Shown: in pieces, positions 57,064-64,000 of the stretch
Layout: each line of letters opens with the position of its first letter
How positions within the stretch are numbered: the stretch's first letter is position 1
NCBI RefSeq assembly: GCF_014696825.1
Contig: NZ_JACJQU010000001.1
Span: 682,001 to 746,000, forward strand
Origin: Anabaena sphaerica FACHB-251
Lineage (GTDB): Bacteria > Cyanobacteriota > Cyanobacteriia > Cyanobacteriales > Nostocaceae
Direction of reading: 5' to 3'
DNA length: 64,000 bases
Position numbers and translations under genes: made by a program
Notes under the pieces: model-generated
What the model was told of the DNA's origin: nothing
The model's input: only the letters and a program-made list of their open reading frames with translations
Database searches by the model: none

Positions 57064-57092
57064 ATCCCCGACTTATTGACAAAATCGGGGAT
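57064..57092. terminator. ATCCCCGA..TCGGGGAT hairpin after the protease gene
   Basis: Eight-base perfect arms 33 bases past the HhoA-type stop. It is a short member of the GAAGTCGGGGAT family and may end the transcript, but the T tract on the minus strand is weak (ATTTATTATTT). Confidence 0.5.
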
Positions 57093-57124
57093 ATAAATAT
57101 GCTCAAATTCTGAAATATCAACTA

Positions 57125-58324
57125 TTAAGAAATATCTTGCAGTTGGGCAGTACGAACTGAAAGCACCTGAGTTTGATTTCCTCTTTGTACTTTCACCTGC
57201 AACATTTCACCCAAACGACTATCTTCCACAACTCCTTGCAATTGTTCAGCGGAAGTAATTGGTTTATTATCAATTTGTACAATTACATCACCGCGTCGAA
57301 TACCAGCTTTCGCAGCAGGAGAGTTGGGTACAACTCGCATCACTAAAACACCATTAACTTCTGGTATTTGAATTGCAGAATTAGGATCAGAATTGTTTTG
57401 TCTGGCTAATTGGGGTGTTAATGTCACCATTTGTACACCTAAATAGGGGTGAACAACTTTACCATCACGTTGCAGTTGAGCAGCGATCGCTTTTGCTTTA
57501 TCTATAGGAATCGCAAACCCAATCCCCATCGCATCTGCACGAATAGCAGTATTAATGCCAATTACCTCACCTTGACCATTTAACAACGGCCCACCAGAGT
57601 TACCGGGGTTAATAGCAGCGTCAGTTTGAATGAAATCTAAACGTTTATCACTAATTCCCACCTGGGCGCTAGAACGTTTTAAAGTGCTGACAATACCCAA
57701 AGTGACAGTATTATCAAATCCTAACGGATTACCAACAGCGATCGCCCAATCTCCCACCTGCACATTACTGGAAGAACCCAAAGGTGCAACAGGTAAATCG
57801 CTACCAGCATTAATCTTGACTACCGCTAAATCCGTAACTTCATCAATGCCTTTAACTTTACCTTCAAAGGTGCGACCATCCTTAAGCCGGACAGTTACCT
57901 TATCAGCTTGATCAACAACATGAGCATTAGTGAGAATTATGCCACTTTTATCCAGAATAAAACCAGAACCTAGACCGCGTAATTGTTCAGTCGGCGACTG
58001 TTGGGGGAAACTCTCACCAAAAAACCGCCGTAAAAACGGGTCTTCCATAATCGGATCAACAGGACGAGTAATAGTTTTTTCTGTATCAATCCTGACCACA
58101 GCAGATCCGACACGATTCACCGCTGCTGTCACAAAGCTACTGCTACCAATAGCACCAACAGCAGTAGATGGCCTTTGAGTAACCACTGGATCGGGTGCAG
58201 GTTCTGCTTGTGAAGGTAAAACCTGCAAACAAGAAACCGTTAGCACCACTCCTAGAAAAATCGCTAAAACATGGGTACTGAGTTGGCGTATAGACCGGGG
58301 TACTTGGGAAATTCGCATAATCAC
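57125..58324 (-). CDS. HhoA/HtrA (DegP-like) serine protease
   Basis: Exported trypsin-like protease of 399 residues for quality control of periplasmic or thylakoid-lumen proteins. A signal peptide spans about 1-40 (AIFLGVVLTVSCLQVLPSQA). The catalytic triad is H135 (LTNAHVV), D165 (TDLAVVKI) and S243 (NPGNSGGPL). One PDZ domain follows at about 295-390 (GVLVMRVVPNSPAAKAGIRR). Single-PDZ architecture and length match the HhoA/HhoB/HtrA group of cyanobacteria; I cannot say which of the three. The gene is monocistronic. Confidence 0.95.
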   Translation of the reverse strand: MIMRISQVPRSIRQLSTHVLAIFLGVVLTVSCLQVLPSQAEPAPDPVVTQRPSTAVGAIGSSSFVTAAVNRVGSAVVRIDTEKTITRPVDPIMEDPFLRRFFGESFPQQSPTEQLRGLGSGFILDKSGIILTNAHVVDQADKVTVRLKDGRTFEGKVKGIDEVTDLAVVKINAGSDLPVAPLGSSSNVQVGDWAIAVGNPLGFDNTVTLGIVSTLKRSSAQVGISDKRLDFIQTDAAINPGNSGGPLLNGQGEVIGINTAIRADAMGIGFAIPIDKAKAIAAQLQRDGKVVHPYLGVQMVTLTPQLARQNNSDPNSAIQIPEVNGVLVMRVVPNSPAAKAGIRRGDVIVQIDNKPITSAEQLQGVVEDSRLGEMLQVKVQRGNQTQVLSVRTAQLQDIS

Positions 58325-58591
58325 AACCTAATCTAGAAGCCTAATTTTGGCAATTTCGTCACAAATGTAGCTAAACTTAATGTTAATAGCTTGGATAAAA
58401 ATCCTTGCATATTGAAGTTTTTATCTTACTTACCCATCTAATTCGGGATACAGAGCAAGTTCTATCATCAAGTTAATGGAACATTGATTAACCAGGCTAT
58501 TATGGAAATTAGCCCTTACTCAGTTCGGTTATTCCACCAATCTCAAATCCTTCTAGGCTAGGATTTAATTATACCAAACCCTAAATGACCC

Positions 58592-58993
58592 ATGAATGGA
58601 TCAAACCGATTAGCTGAAGAATCCTTGGCTTCATCTCAGCAAGCAGAACACACACACCATCATCATCTTGACCACGAACATACAGATCATACTCCAGGGG
58701 CAGTCAAGTCAGTCCATCCTCACGTCCATAGTGAAGAGTCCATGCGGCGAATTGTCAACCGACTATCTCGTATAGAAGGACACATTCGGGGAGTGAAAAC
58801 AATGGTGCAACAAAACACCCCTTGTCCTGATGTTTTACTACAAATTGCGGCTGTGAGAGGCGCATTAGACAAGGTAGCACGGATTGTTTTGGATGAACAT
58901 TTAACCGAGTGTATTGCTAGAGCTTCAGAAAATGGCAATATCGACGTAGAAATTGAACAACTCAAAGCCGCTTTAGATCGGTTTTTGCCGTAG
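58592..58993 (+). CDS. CsoR-family regulator, InrS-type nickel sensor
   Basis: DNA-binding repressor of 133 residues. The CsoR/RcnR four-helix core starts near residue 47. The potential metal ligands C78, H103 and C107 plus H46 have the same spacings (32, 25, 4) as His21, Cys53, His78 and Cys82 of Synechocystis InrS, which senses nickel and represses an exporter. An extra N-terminal His-rich stretch (HTHHHHLDHEHTDH, 20-33) could also bind metal. No efflux gene is adjacent, so the target is elsewhere or is this gene itself. A copper-type CsoR is less likely because of the extra His at position 46. Confidence 0.85.
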   Translation: MNGSNRLAEESLASSQQAEHTHHHHLDHEHTDHTPGAVKSVHPHVHSEESMRRIVNRLSRIEGHIRGVKTMVQQNTPCPDVLLQIAAVRGALDKVARIVLDEHLTECIARASENGNIDVEIEQLKAALDRFLP

Positions 58994-59009
58994 GTTGATA
59001 GTAGTCAGC

Positions 59010-60158
59010 TTATTCTAAAAGCTCTTCTGTCTTCATATCCCCTAAAATCTGCTCCCTGGGAATGCGACGGATACGGTCCATTTGATTTAAAGCATACTTT
59101 GCGGTTTCCTGCACTTCTGGATCGGGATCTTCCAGTGCATGAAACACAATTTTGCTCATTTGCCCCATCGTGTCATAAATGCGAACTAAATCACGGATAG
59201 CATTTTTCCGTACTTGGGGATTTTCATCTTGCATGGATATTGCTAAAGCACGGTTCATCGGTTTGAGCGTGCAAGTACCAATTTCTGCCAAGGCTGATAA
59301 AATTAAACCTTGTTGTTGAGAATCTGCATCAATCATCAAGTCTACCAGTGGCTGAACAGCACGTGAATCTCCTTGCTGACCCAAATTCCAGATAGCCTTG
59401 CGTCGCTTATTACTATCATGACACCGTAAGTCTTTGATCAATTCGTCAAATAAGTTGAGCTTAGGAATAAGCGTACCTGTTTCTATTGGTACTAATTCTG
59501 TAGAAATTGGTAAAGTTGCTGTTTGTGCTGGGTTTAAGAAAAATTTAGGATGATGATCAGGAGATGGTTTGAGAAGTTTCTGATCTTCTGATCCTGCTAA
59601 CTGTGGAACTTTACCAAACTTTTTGATTAAGTAAACAACTGCACCAATAGTTCCTAAAAGCCCCAAACCTAGTAATGACCACCAGATAAAATCTCGTTGG
59701 CTAGGTTGAGACTTGGTGTTAATTTGGGGAGTGGGAGCAGGAGAAGCAGGAGAAGTTGTACATTGAGTTTGGACTGATACTGCTTTGGTCAGAATTGTTT
59801 GAGTAGTTATATCAGCAATACCATCAGTTCTTTTCAATCCCTGTGCTTTTTGAAACTTAGATAAGGCAGCTTGTGTACTGATGCCATACAGTCCATCGAT
59901 CAAGTCCTTGTAGTATCCTAACGCCTTCAGTTGTATTTGTAATACCTGCACCTCCGAACCTCTCATCCCTGGAATAAGAATAGCTTGTTGATTAGGTGCT
60001 GGGTTAGGTGTGGCTGAAATCACAAGATTTGGGAATAAACCCAAGGATAAACAAGAGGCAAATATGAGAATGCAATGGGTAATTGGTGATTGGTGATTGG
60101 TAATTGGTAATTGATACTTGGTAATGAGTAATTGCTTGTTATCCCTCATCTTCCTCAT
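59010..60158 (-). CDS. Peptidoglycan-binding and HEAT-repeat membrane protein
   Basis: Membrane protein of 382 residues. A signal-like segment near 28-49 (CILIFASCLSLGLFPNLVIS) is followed by a peptidoglycan-binding domain at about 65-125 (MRGSEVQVLQIQLKALGYY, then DGLYGISTQAALSKFQKAQG). A membrane helix lies near 155-178 (FIWWSLLGLGLLGTIGAVVYL). A cytosolic C-terminal HEAT-repeat domain (about 240-375: KRRKAIWNLGQQGDSRAVQ, EDPDPEVQETAKYALNQMD) follows. It could link the cell wall to a cytosolic partner. The first ~30 residues (LLITKYQLPITNHQSPITH) derive from a TTGGTAATTGGTGAT-type tandem repeat, so the true start is uncertain. Confidence 0.8.
   Translation of the reverse strand: MRKMRDNKQLLITKYQLPITNHQSPITHCILIFASCLSLGLFPNLVISATPNPAPNQQAILIPGMRGSEVQVLQIQLKALGYYKDLIDGLYGISTQAALSKFQKAQGLKRTDGIADITTQTILTKAVSVQTQCTTSPASPAPTPQINTKSQPSQRDFIWWSLLGLGLLGTIGAVVYLIKKFGKVPQLAGSEDQKLLKPSPDHHPKFFLNPAQTATLPISTELVPIETGTLIPKLNLFDELIKDLRCHDSNKRRKAIWNLGQQGDSRAVQPLVDLMIDADSQQQGLILSALAEIGTCTLKPMNRALAISMQDENPQVRKNAIRDLVRIYDTMGQMSKIVFHALEDPDPEVQETAKYALNQMDRIRRIPREQILGDMKTEELLE
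60068..60135. repeat. ATTGGTGATTGGTAATTGG tandem repeat in a gene start
   Basis: At least five imperfect seven-base units of ATTGGT(G/A) type lie in the 5' end of the HEAT-domain gene and are read as Thr/Asn/Gln-rich residues. This simple repeat is common between Nostocales genes. Confidence 0.6.
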
Positions 60159-60189
60159 CTCCGACTGAATTGATTAGGGTGATTGTGTT

Positions 60190-61209
60190 CTACTTTTTGG
60201 TGACAGATGCTTCTAAAATTGGTTGCTGCTCTTGAGTGTTTTCACCGATGGTAACTTTGTGATTTTGCCCTGAGAGGGTTTCGCGCTGGTTGATTAAATA
60301 AATACTAATTAAAGTTAGGATAACTCCTCCCCATTGAATTGGGGTGAGGACTTCTGAAAGAAAAATATGACCAAATATCAATGCAAAAACTGGTGTGAGA
60401 AAAGTGAGAGAACTTAAACTAGTCAGATTACCACTAGAGGCAAAGTAGAAAAATAAACCGTAAGCGATCGCACTTCCAAATATAGTTGCATAACTTAAAG
60501 CTAACCAGTCGGATAAGACAAGATTTTGCCACTGTTCCACTTCCACAACCGAAGAAATTCCCCACAAAGGCAACCCGCCTAAAATTATATGCCATCCTGT
60601 AGCTGTCACTGGATCAGCATACCTGCACACAAACCGAATGAGTACAGTTCCTACAGCCATTGATAAAGCTGCTAGTAACATCAACCATTCACCACTAGCA
60701 AACAATTGTTGCCAATTATCGACTGTAATTTTTACCCCTGAGTCGAGAAGATGAAAAATCCACTCTTCTGGTAAGCCAATTAAACTAATACCAGCAACTC
60801 CCAATCCTAACCCCAACCATCCCCAAAGGCCAATATGTTCTTGAAATAACCACAGGGACAGCAAAGCCACTGCTAAAGGTTGAGAGTCAATCATTACAGA
60901 ACCTAACCCCGCACTGGTTCTCACCAACCCTTCTGCCAAAAAGCCTTGAAACAGCGTACCATCCACAAGGGCAAATATTATAATCCACAGCCATGCTAAC
61001 CATCCTTTGGGTTGGGGTCTACCCATAAATGCAGCAGCGATGAGAATTAAAATCCCTGCCGGTAGCAAACGCACTGCTGCCATAAATAAAGGTGTTGTAT
61101 GAGGTATTACCCCTTTCATAGCTACCATTGCTGTACCCCAGAGGAAAAAGGGGGCAATTAACAATAGGGTAGCTAGGGTAGATTTAGATCCTCGGAGTTG
61201 CAGTTGCAT
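60190..61209 (-). CDS. DMT-superfamily (EamA) transporter
   Basis: Inner-membrane carrier of 339 residues with ten hydrophobic segments in two EamA repeats. Examples are LATLLLIAPFFLWGTAMVAM at the start and FLTPVFALIFGHIFLSEVL near 280, the latter a hallmark of the second repeat. An enlarged loop (about 150-180) separates the halves. Such proteins move small metabolites such as amino acids or nucleotide-type compounds; the substrate here is unknown. It starts 31 bases from the HEAT gene on the same strand but has its own ATG context. Confidence 0.88.
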   Translation of the reverse strand: MQLQLRGSKSTLATLLLIAPFFLWGTAMVAMKGVIPHTTPLFMAAVRLLPAGILILIAAAFMGRPQPKGWLAWLWIIIFALVDGTLFQGFLAEGLVRTSAGLGSVMIDSQPLAVALLSLWLFQEHIGLWGWLGLGLGVAGISLIGLPEEWIFHLLDSGVKITVDNWQQLFASGEWLMLLAALSMAVGTVLIRFVCRYADPVTATGWHIILGGLPLWGISSVVEVEQWQNLVLSDWLALSYATIFGSAIAYGLFFYFASSGNLTSLSSLTFLTPVFALIFGHIFLSEVLTPIQWGGVILTLISIYLINQRETLSGQNHKVTIGENTQEQQPILEASVTKK

Positions 61210-61340
61210 GAGTTAGCTGTGGTCTTTGGTAGATGGGTGGAAATATTACTTTACCTAATTTTACAGAAACATTTACTTTTGTGTTCGTGTAGCATCTCGG
61301 AAAGCAGGAATAAATACTTATTTGTATTTAATTTGACATT

Positions 61341-61443
61341 TATAGCAGTTCCCATGCTCGTGAGGTACAAAGTTTTTTAGTTTTAGGGAACAGGGAACAG
61401 GGAATAAATTGGTATGTACTTCATGAGACTGGGAAACGCTATA
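61341..61443. mobile_element. TATAGCAGTTCCCA-ended MITE-like repeat, copy 2
   Basis: A 103-base unit shares with 11273-11392 its ends, the CGTGAGGTACAAAG block and GAATAAATTGG. It differs mainly by loss of a short TTCCCATGAG unit and by AACAGGG units. It ends directly against the GH3-like stop codon (61444). Confidence 0.75.
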
Positions 61444-62955
61444 TTATGAATTGCTACAGTATTTCAATGCTTGCAAAAGTTCAGTGCTAATGGGTGATGT
61501 GGCTAGAATTGGATGCTTAATACCTCCCCAAATACTTCCAGTGCGGATGCGATGGGAAACTAACACTTCAGGAATTTGACGGGAAATTAAAACCTGTGGT
61601 GGGGCAAGTTGAGCAAGCGATCGCGCTATTTTATAATGATAAGATGCTGATAAAAACCGATCTAGTTTTTGAGCGATTATTTCTGGCGTTTCTGTGGCCG
61701 AATCTAGCAATAGAATATAGTGAGGGGGATCGGCAACGGGAACTAAGCTTTTAAAATTTGTTCCTTGTAAGTTCAACTGATTTAAAGCATTATTTACAAA
61801 GGTTTCTTGTAATTTTTCCCCCACTAAATCGCTAATATTTTGATGTCGTCCGATAAATTCTAAACAGGGTGTGTTGCGATAATAATGAGTTACTCGGATG
61901 CGATCGCCTATTCGATAACGATATAAACCACCCTTTTGAGATAAAATTATATTGTATTCTTTGCCAATGTTAAGTTGATGTAAATAATATAAATTGCCAT
62001 TATCATCTTCAAACTCAAAAAATACTTCATCCAAAACAGGAACATATCCCCCAGCTTCAATTAAAGGAATTGTCATTGGTGCTTCAGTTGCTAAAAGTCC
62101 TTTACCTTGAACTAATACACCAGGGAATTTTGATTTTAATCCCTGCGCTTGATCTGCTGCGTTGGCACTATCCCAACAAGATATGAGTTTTAACCTTTCC
62201 CACATTTGCGCCCAATTAATCTTATTTTCATCCAGTAATTTTAGGCGCTTATGGGAGATTTGGTTATGTAATTCTGCTTTTAATAAATTTCGATTTTCTT
62301 GGATATATTGTAAATGTATTTGTAAAAAGCTAGGACTCCAAATAGAAATAATTTCCAGGTTCTCAGTTTGTAGTAATGCTAAAGCTAACTGATGTTTAAA
62401 AGAGTTGGCATCATGTAAGCTTTTCAGTTTATTAGGCATCACCAACCAAGGACGTAAAAACCAACTTAACCAACCATCTAAATAATCTAAATCATCTTGT
62501 AAAGTTTGGTGATCAGCTATATTTAATTGTGGTGAAATACAAGCGTAAAGTTTTCCTGTACTAAATTTTGGACCATTTGCAGTCAAATCATGCGCCCAAA
62601 CGCAAAACATCTGATTAAATGATTTTCGTAAAGATTGAGTATAGGGAATAAATTTCACCGCACCACTACTACCGGAGGTTTTTTCATAAAATAAAATCGG
62701 TTCTGGTGTGAGAGAAATCTGTTTATTTTGATTTTGTAAATAAGATGCAATGTCATCATAATTTACAATGGGTAGACGCTGCCAATCATCTAGAGAATTT
62801 ATTTTTAAATTTTTACCATATTCACTATTAATCAGAAGATGGTAAATTTCTTGTTTTACAGAGTTTTGGGTTAATTCTGGTTGTGATAATGATTTATAAA
62901 ATCTGTTAGCTGTGGGGGCAAGTATTTTGCCAAATAGTTGAATTAGGGGACGCAT
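61444..62955 (-). CDS. GH3 auxin-conjugase-like acyl-adenylate enzyme
   Basis: Cytosolic ANL-superfamily enzyme of 503 residues of the GH3 family, which activates a carboxylate with ATP and joins it to an amine or other nucleophile. The phosphate loop FYEKTSGSSGAVKFIPY spans about 89-105. GLLATEAPMTIP and GLYRYRIGDRIRVTHYY are the nucleotide-binding motifs in order, and the C-terminal lid with LEFIGRHQNISDLVGEKL follows. The ATG overlaps the upstream stop (TAATG at 62953-62957). The likely partners are the two upstream genes, an acyltransferase-like and a fatty-acid-hydroxylase-like protein. Bacterial GH3 substrates are not established, so the product is unknown. Confidence 0.85.
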   Translation of the reverse strand: MRPLIQLFGKILAPTANRFYKSLSQPELTQNSVKQEIYHLLINSEYGKNLKINSLDDWQRLPIVNYDDIASYLQNQNKQISLTPEPILFYEKTSGSSGAVKFIPYTQSLRKSFNQMFCVWAHDLTANGPKFSTGKLYACISPQLNIADHQTLQDDLDYLDGWLSWFLRPWLVMPNKLKSLHDANSFKHQLALALLQTENLEIISIWSPSFLQIHLQYIQENRNLLKAELHNQISHKRLKLLDENKINWAQMWERLKLISCWDSANAADQAQGLKSKFPGVLVQGKGLLATEAPMTIPLIEAGGYVPVLDEVFFEFEDDNGNLYYLHQLNIGKEYNIILSQKGGLYRYRIGDRIRVTHYYRNTPCLEFIGRHQNISDLVGEKLQETFVNNALNQLNLQGTNFKSLVPVADPPHYILLLDSATETPEIIAQKLDRFLSASYHYKIARSLAQLAPPQVLISRQIPEVLVSHRIRTGSIWGGIKHPILATSPISTELLQALKYCSNS

Positions 62956-63563
62956 TATTGCACCTTTTGATTAGGATAAAGATTAGTAGCAGATGAAATA
63001 AATGTACCATCGCTAATAACTACACCGGGAGCAAGATGAGATCCAGCACCAACAAAAACATTATTGCCAATCTTGACTTTTTTGACATACAACATTAAGT
63101 CTTGTTTGCGGGGTTTGATGACATGAGAATAAATCCCGACACGATGACCAATAACCACGCGATCGCCAATTTCTAATAAACCGCGATCGGCAATTTCTAA
63201 ACCAGGTGTCCAATAAACATTTTTCCCCACTTTAGCACCCCACAATTTTAACCAAAAAGAGAACATTCCCGGAATCAATCTTAATACGGCTTCTAAAACT
63301 GGAATCGCAATATAAATTACCTGAATTTGATGACTACCCCACCAATGACTATATTCTTTACCTTGTAAATAACTAATACCTTCCTTGATAGGATAAACCC
63401 ATTCATGTAAGCGGTAAACTAGCACTGGTAAACCGTAAATGCAGAAGAAAATAGCTAAGATGCTCAAAAGATTATGTGAATAAATAAAGTATACTATTGC
63501 TGAACCAGTTAGCAATAATATTAAAGTCGGAAAAAATGCAAGAATTGTACTTAAAACTGTCAT
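62955..63563 (-). CDS. Left-handed beta-helix acyltransferase-like protein
   Basis: Protein of 202 residues. Two N-terminal hydrophobic segments (about 6-27 and 31-50: AFFPTLILLLTGSAIVYFIY) anchor it in the membrane. From about residue 115 the hexapeptide repeat pattern of a left-handed beta helix appears (GLEIADRGLLEIGDRVVIGH, then VKIGNNVFVGAGSHLAPGVV). This matches WcaF/DapH-type acyltransferases, although the catalytic His is not certain (candidate in GHRVGIYSHVIK). It shares TAATG with the following GH3-like gene and ATGA with the preceding gene, so translation is coupled. Confidence 0.82.
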   Translation of the reverse strand: MTVLSTILAFFPTLILLLTGSAIVYFIYSHNLLSILAIFFCIYGLPVLVYRLHEWVYPIKEGISYLQGKEYSHWWGSHQIQVIYIAIPVLEAVLRLIPGMFSFWLKLWGAKVGKNVYWTPGLEIADRGLLEIGDRVVIGHRVGIYSHVIKPRKQDLMLYVKKVKIGNNVFVGAGSHLAPGVVISDGTFISSATNLYPNQKVQ

Positions 63564-64000
63564 GGAAATGGAAATAAAAGTTTTTGAATTAAATTTAATG
63601 ATGTAGGAGTTCCCATTATAGCTGGTAATTCTTGACTTTGATAATAAGTTCTATGTAATTTATCCCAAATTTTCAGATTAGCACCATAGTTACAATTATT
63701 AGTCTCTTTAGAATGATGCCAATTATGATCCTGTGGGAAGATTAGCCAGGGAGATAGAAATTGATAAAACGAGCTATTAGTAGGAATCATCAAGCGGCTA
63801 TGTCTCCATAAATCTAAAGCAGATGTTAAACTAATTCCTAATAAATAACCTGTGGGAGCAGTTAACAGATACAAAAATAATGGATGTATCCATAAATAGA
63901 TAATGAACACACTAGTCCAAATGGTGTTGCGAGAAGTTCCTAAAACATCCATTTGGGTAACAGTATGATGGACTTGATGAAGTTGCCAAAATATTTTAGT
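63560..64000 (-). CDS. Fatty-acid/sterol hydroxylase family protein (partial)
   Basis: The frame continues beyond the window on its 5' side; an internal ATG at 63952 is not the start. Residues just outside it read FWQLHQVHHTVTQ, a histidine box (HxxHH) of the di-iron fatty acid hydroxylase/desaturase family. The second box is HNWHHSKET, followed by NYGANLKIWDKLHRTYY, as in the C-terminal part of this family. Two hydrophobic segments lie between them. It presumably hydroxylates or desaturates an acyl chain at the membrane. It is the most upstream visible gene of the coupled operon. Its N-terminus, the first His box and the promoter lie outside the window. Confidence 0.82.
   Translation of the reverse strand, partial: TKIFWQLHQVHHTVTQMDVLGTSRNTIWTSVFIIYLWIHPLFLYLLTAPTGYLLGISLTSALDLWRHSRLMIPTNSSFYQFLSPWLIFPQDHNWHHSKETNNCNYGANLKIWDKLHRTYYQSQELPAIMGTPTSLNLIQKLLFPFP

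Overview
The window comes from a low-GC filamentous cyanobacterium of the heterocyst-forming Nostocales. Evidence: GCGATCGC (HIP1-type) octamers recur throughout; short dispersed palindromes and AACAGGG-type tandem repeats, typical of these genomes, fill the spacers; and several genes belong to heterocyst-specific families (HepA, HepC, a HetP-like protein, a PatA-like regulator). I do not assign a species.

Left part (1-13850): ahcY and an MscS-type channel are divergent. They are followed by a small unknown gene, a pair of GT4 glycosyltransferases (minus), a 740-residue membrane-anchored beta-propeller protein (plus), a PIG-L deacetylase plus GT4 pair (plus), and an aspartoacylase-like gene (minus).

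Centre (14254-38566, all minus strand, transcribed right to left): one large polysaccharide locus. It starts with glucose-1-phosphate cytidylyltransferase, an LhgO-like oxidoreductase, a GT8, an SDR epimerase, a GT2, a PhyH-like dioxygenase, RfbC and a SAF-type dehydrogenase. It continues with a GT4, a Wzc-like tyrosine autokinase, the HepC sugar-phosphate transferase, the HepA ABC exporter, six more glycosyltransferases and an O-antigen-ligase-like membrane protein. From memory, content and order resemble the heterocyst envelope polysaccharide (HEP) island of Anabaena PCC 7120. The expected flow is: nucleotide sugars made, HepC primes a lipid carrier, the glycosyltransferases extend the unit, HepA and the Wzc/ligase-like proteins export and polymerise it.

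Right of the HEP locus (39154-50038): a three-gene kinase/PP2C/VWA cassette of the TerY-P (YegI-PphC-YegL) type, a PatA-like response regulator, a UgpC/MalK-type ABC ATPase, a HetP-family gene, and a repeat-rich stretch of about 3 kb with almost no convincing genes.

Far right (50039-64000): a GH116 glucosidase, an ADP-ribosyltransferase-fold protein next to a membrane Ser/Thr kinase, two Uma2-family genes, a HhoA/DegP protease, a CsoR-family regulator carrying the full InrS nickel-ligand pattern, a peptidoglycan-binding/HEAT protein, a DMT transporter, and a translationally coupled operon of GH3-like, hexapeptide acyltransferase-like and fatty-acid-hydroxylase-like genes. The last gene runs off the window.

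A second theme is small mobile repeats. One family with TATAGCA/TGCTATA ends occurs four times, a second family twice, and a GAAGTCGGGGAT hairpin family at least four times. Several repeats have entered or border coding sequence (GH116, UgpC-type ATPase, hepC start, aspartoacylase stop, HEAT protein N-terminus). I saw no tRNA, rRNA, CRISPR array or intact insertion sequence.
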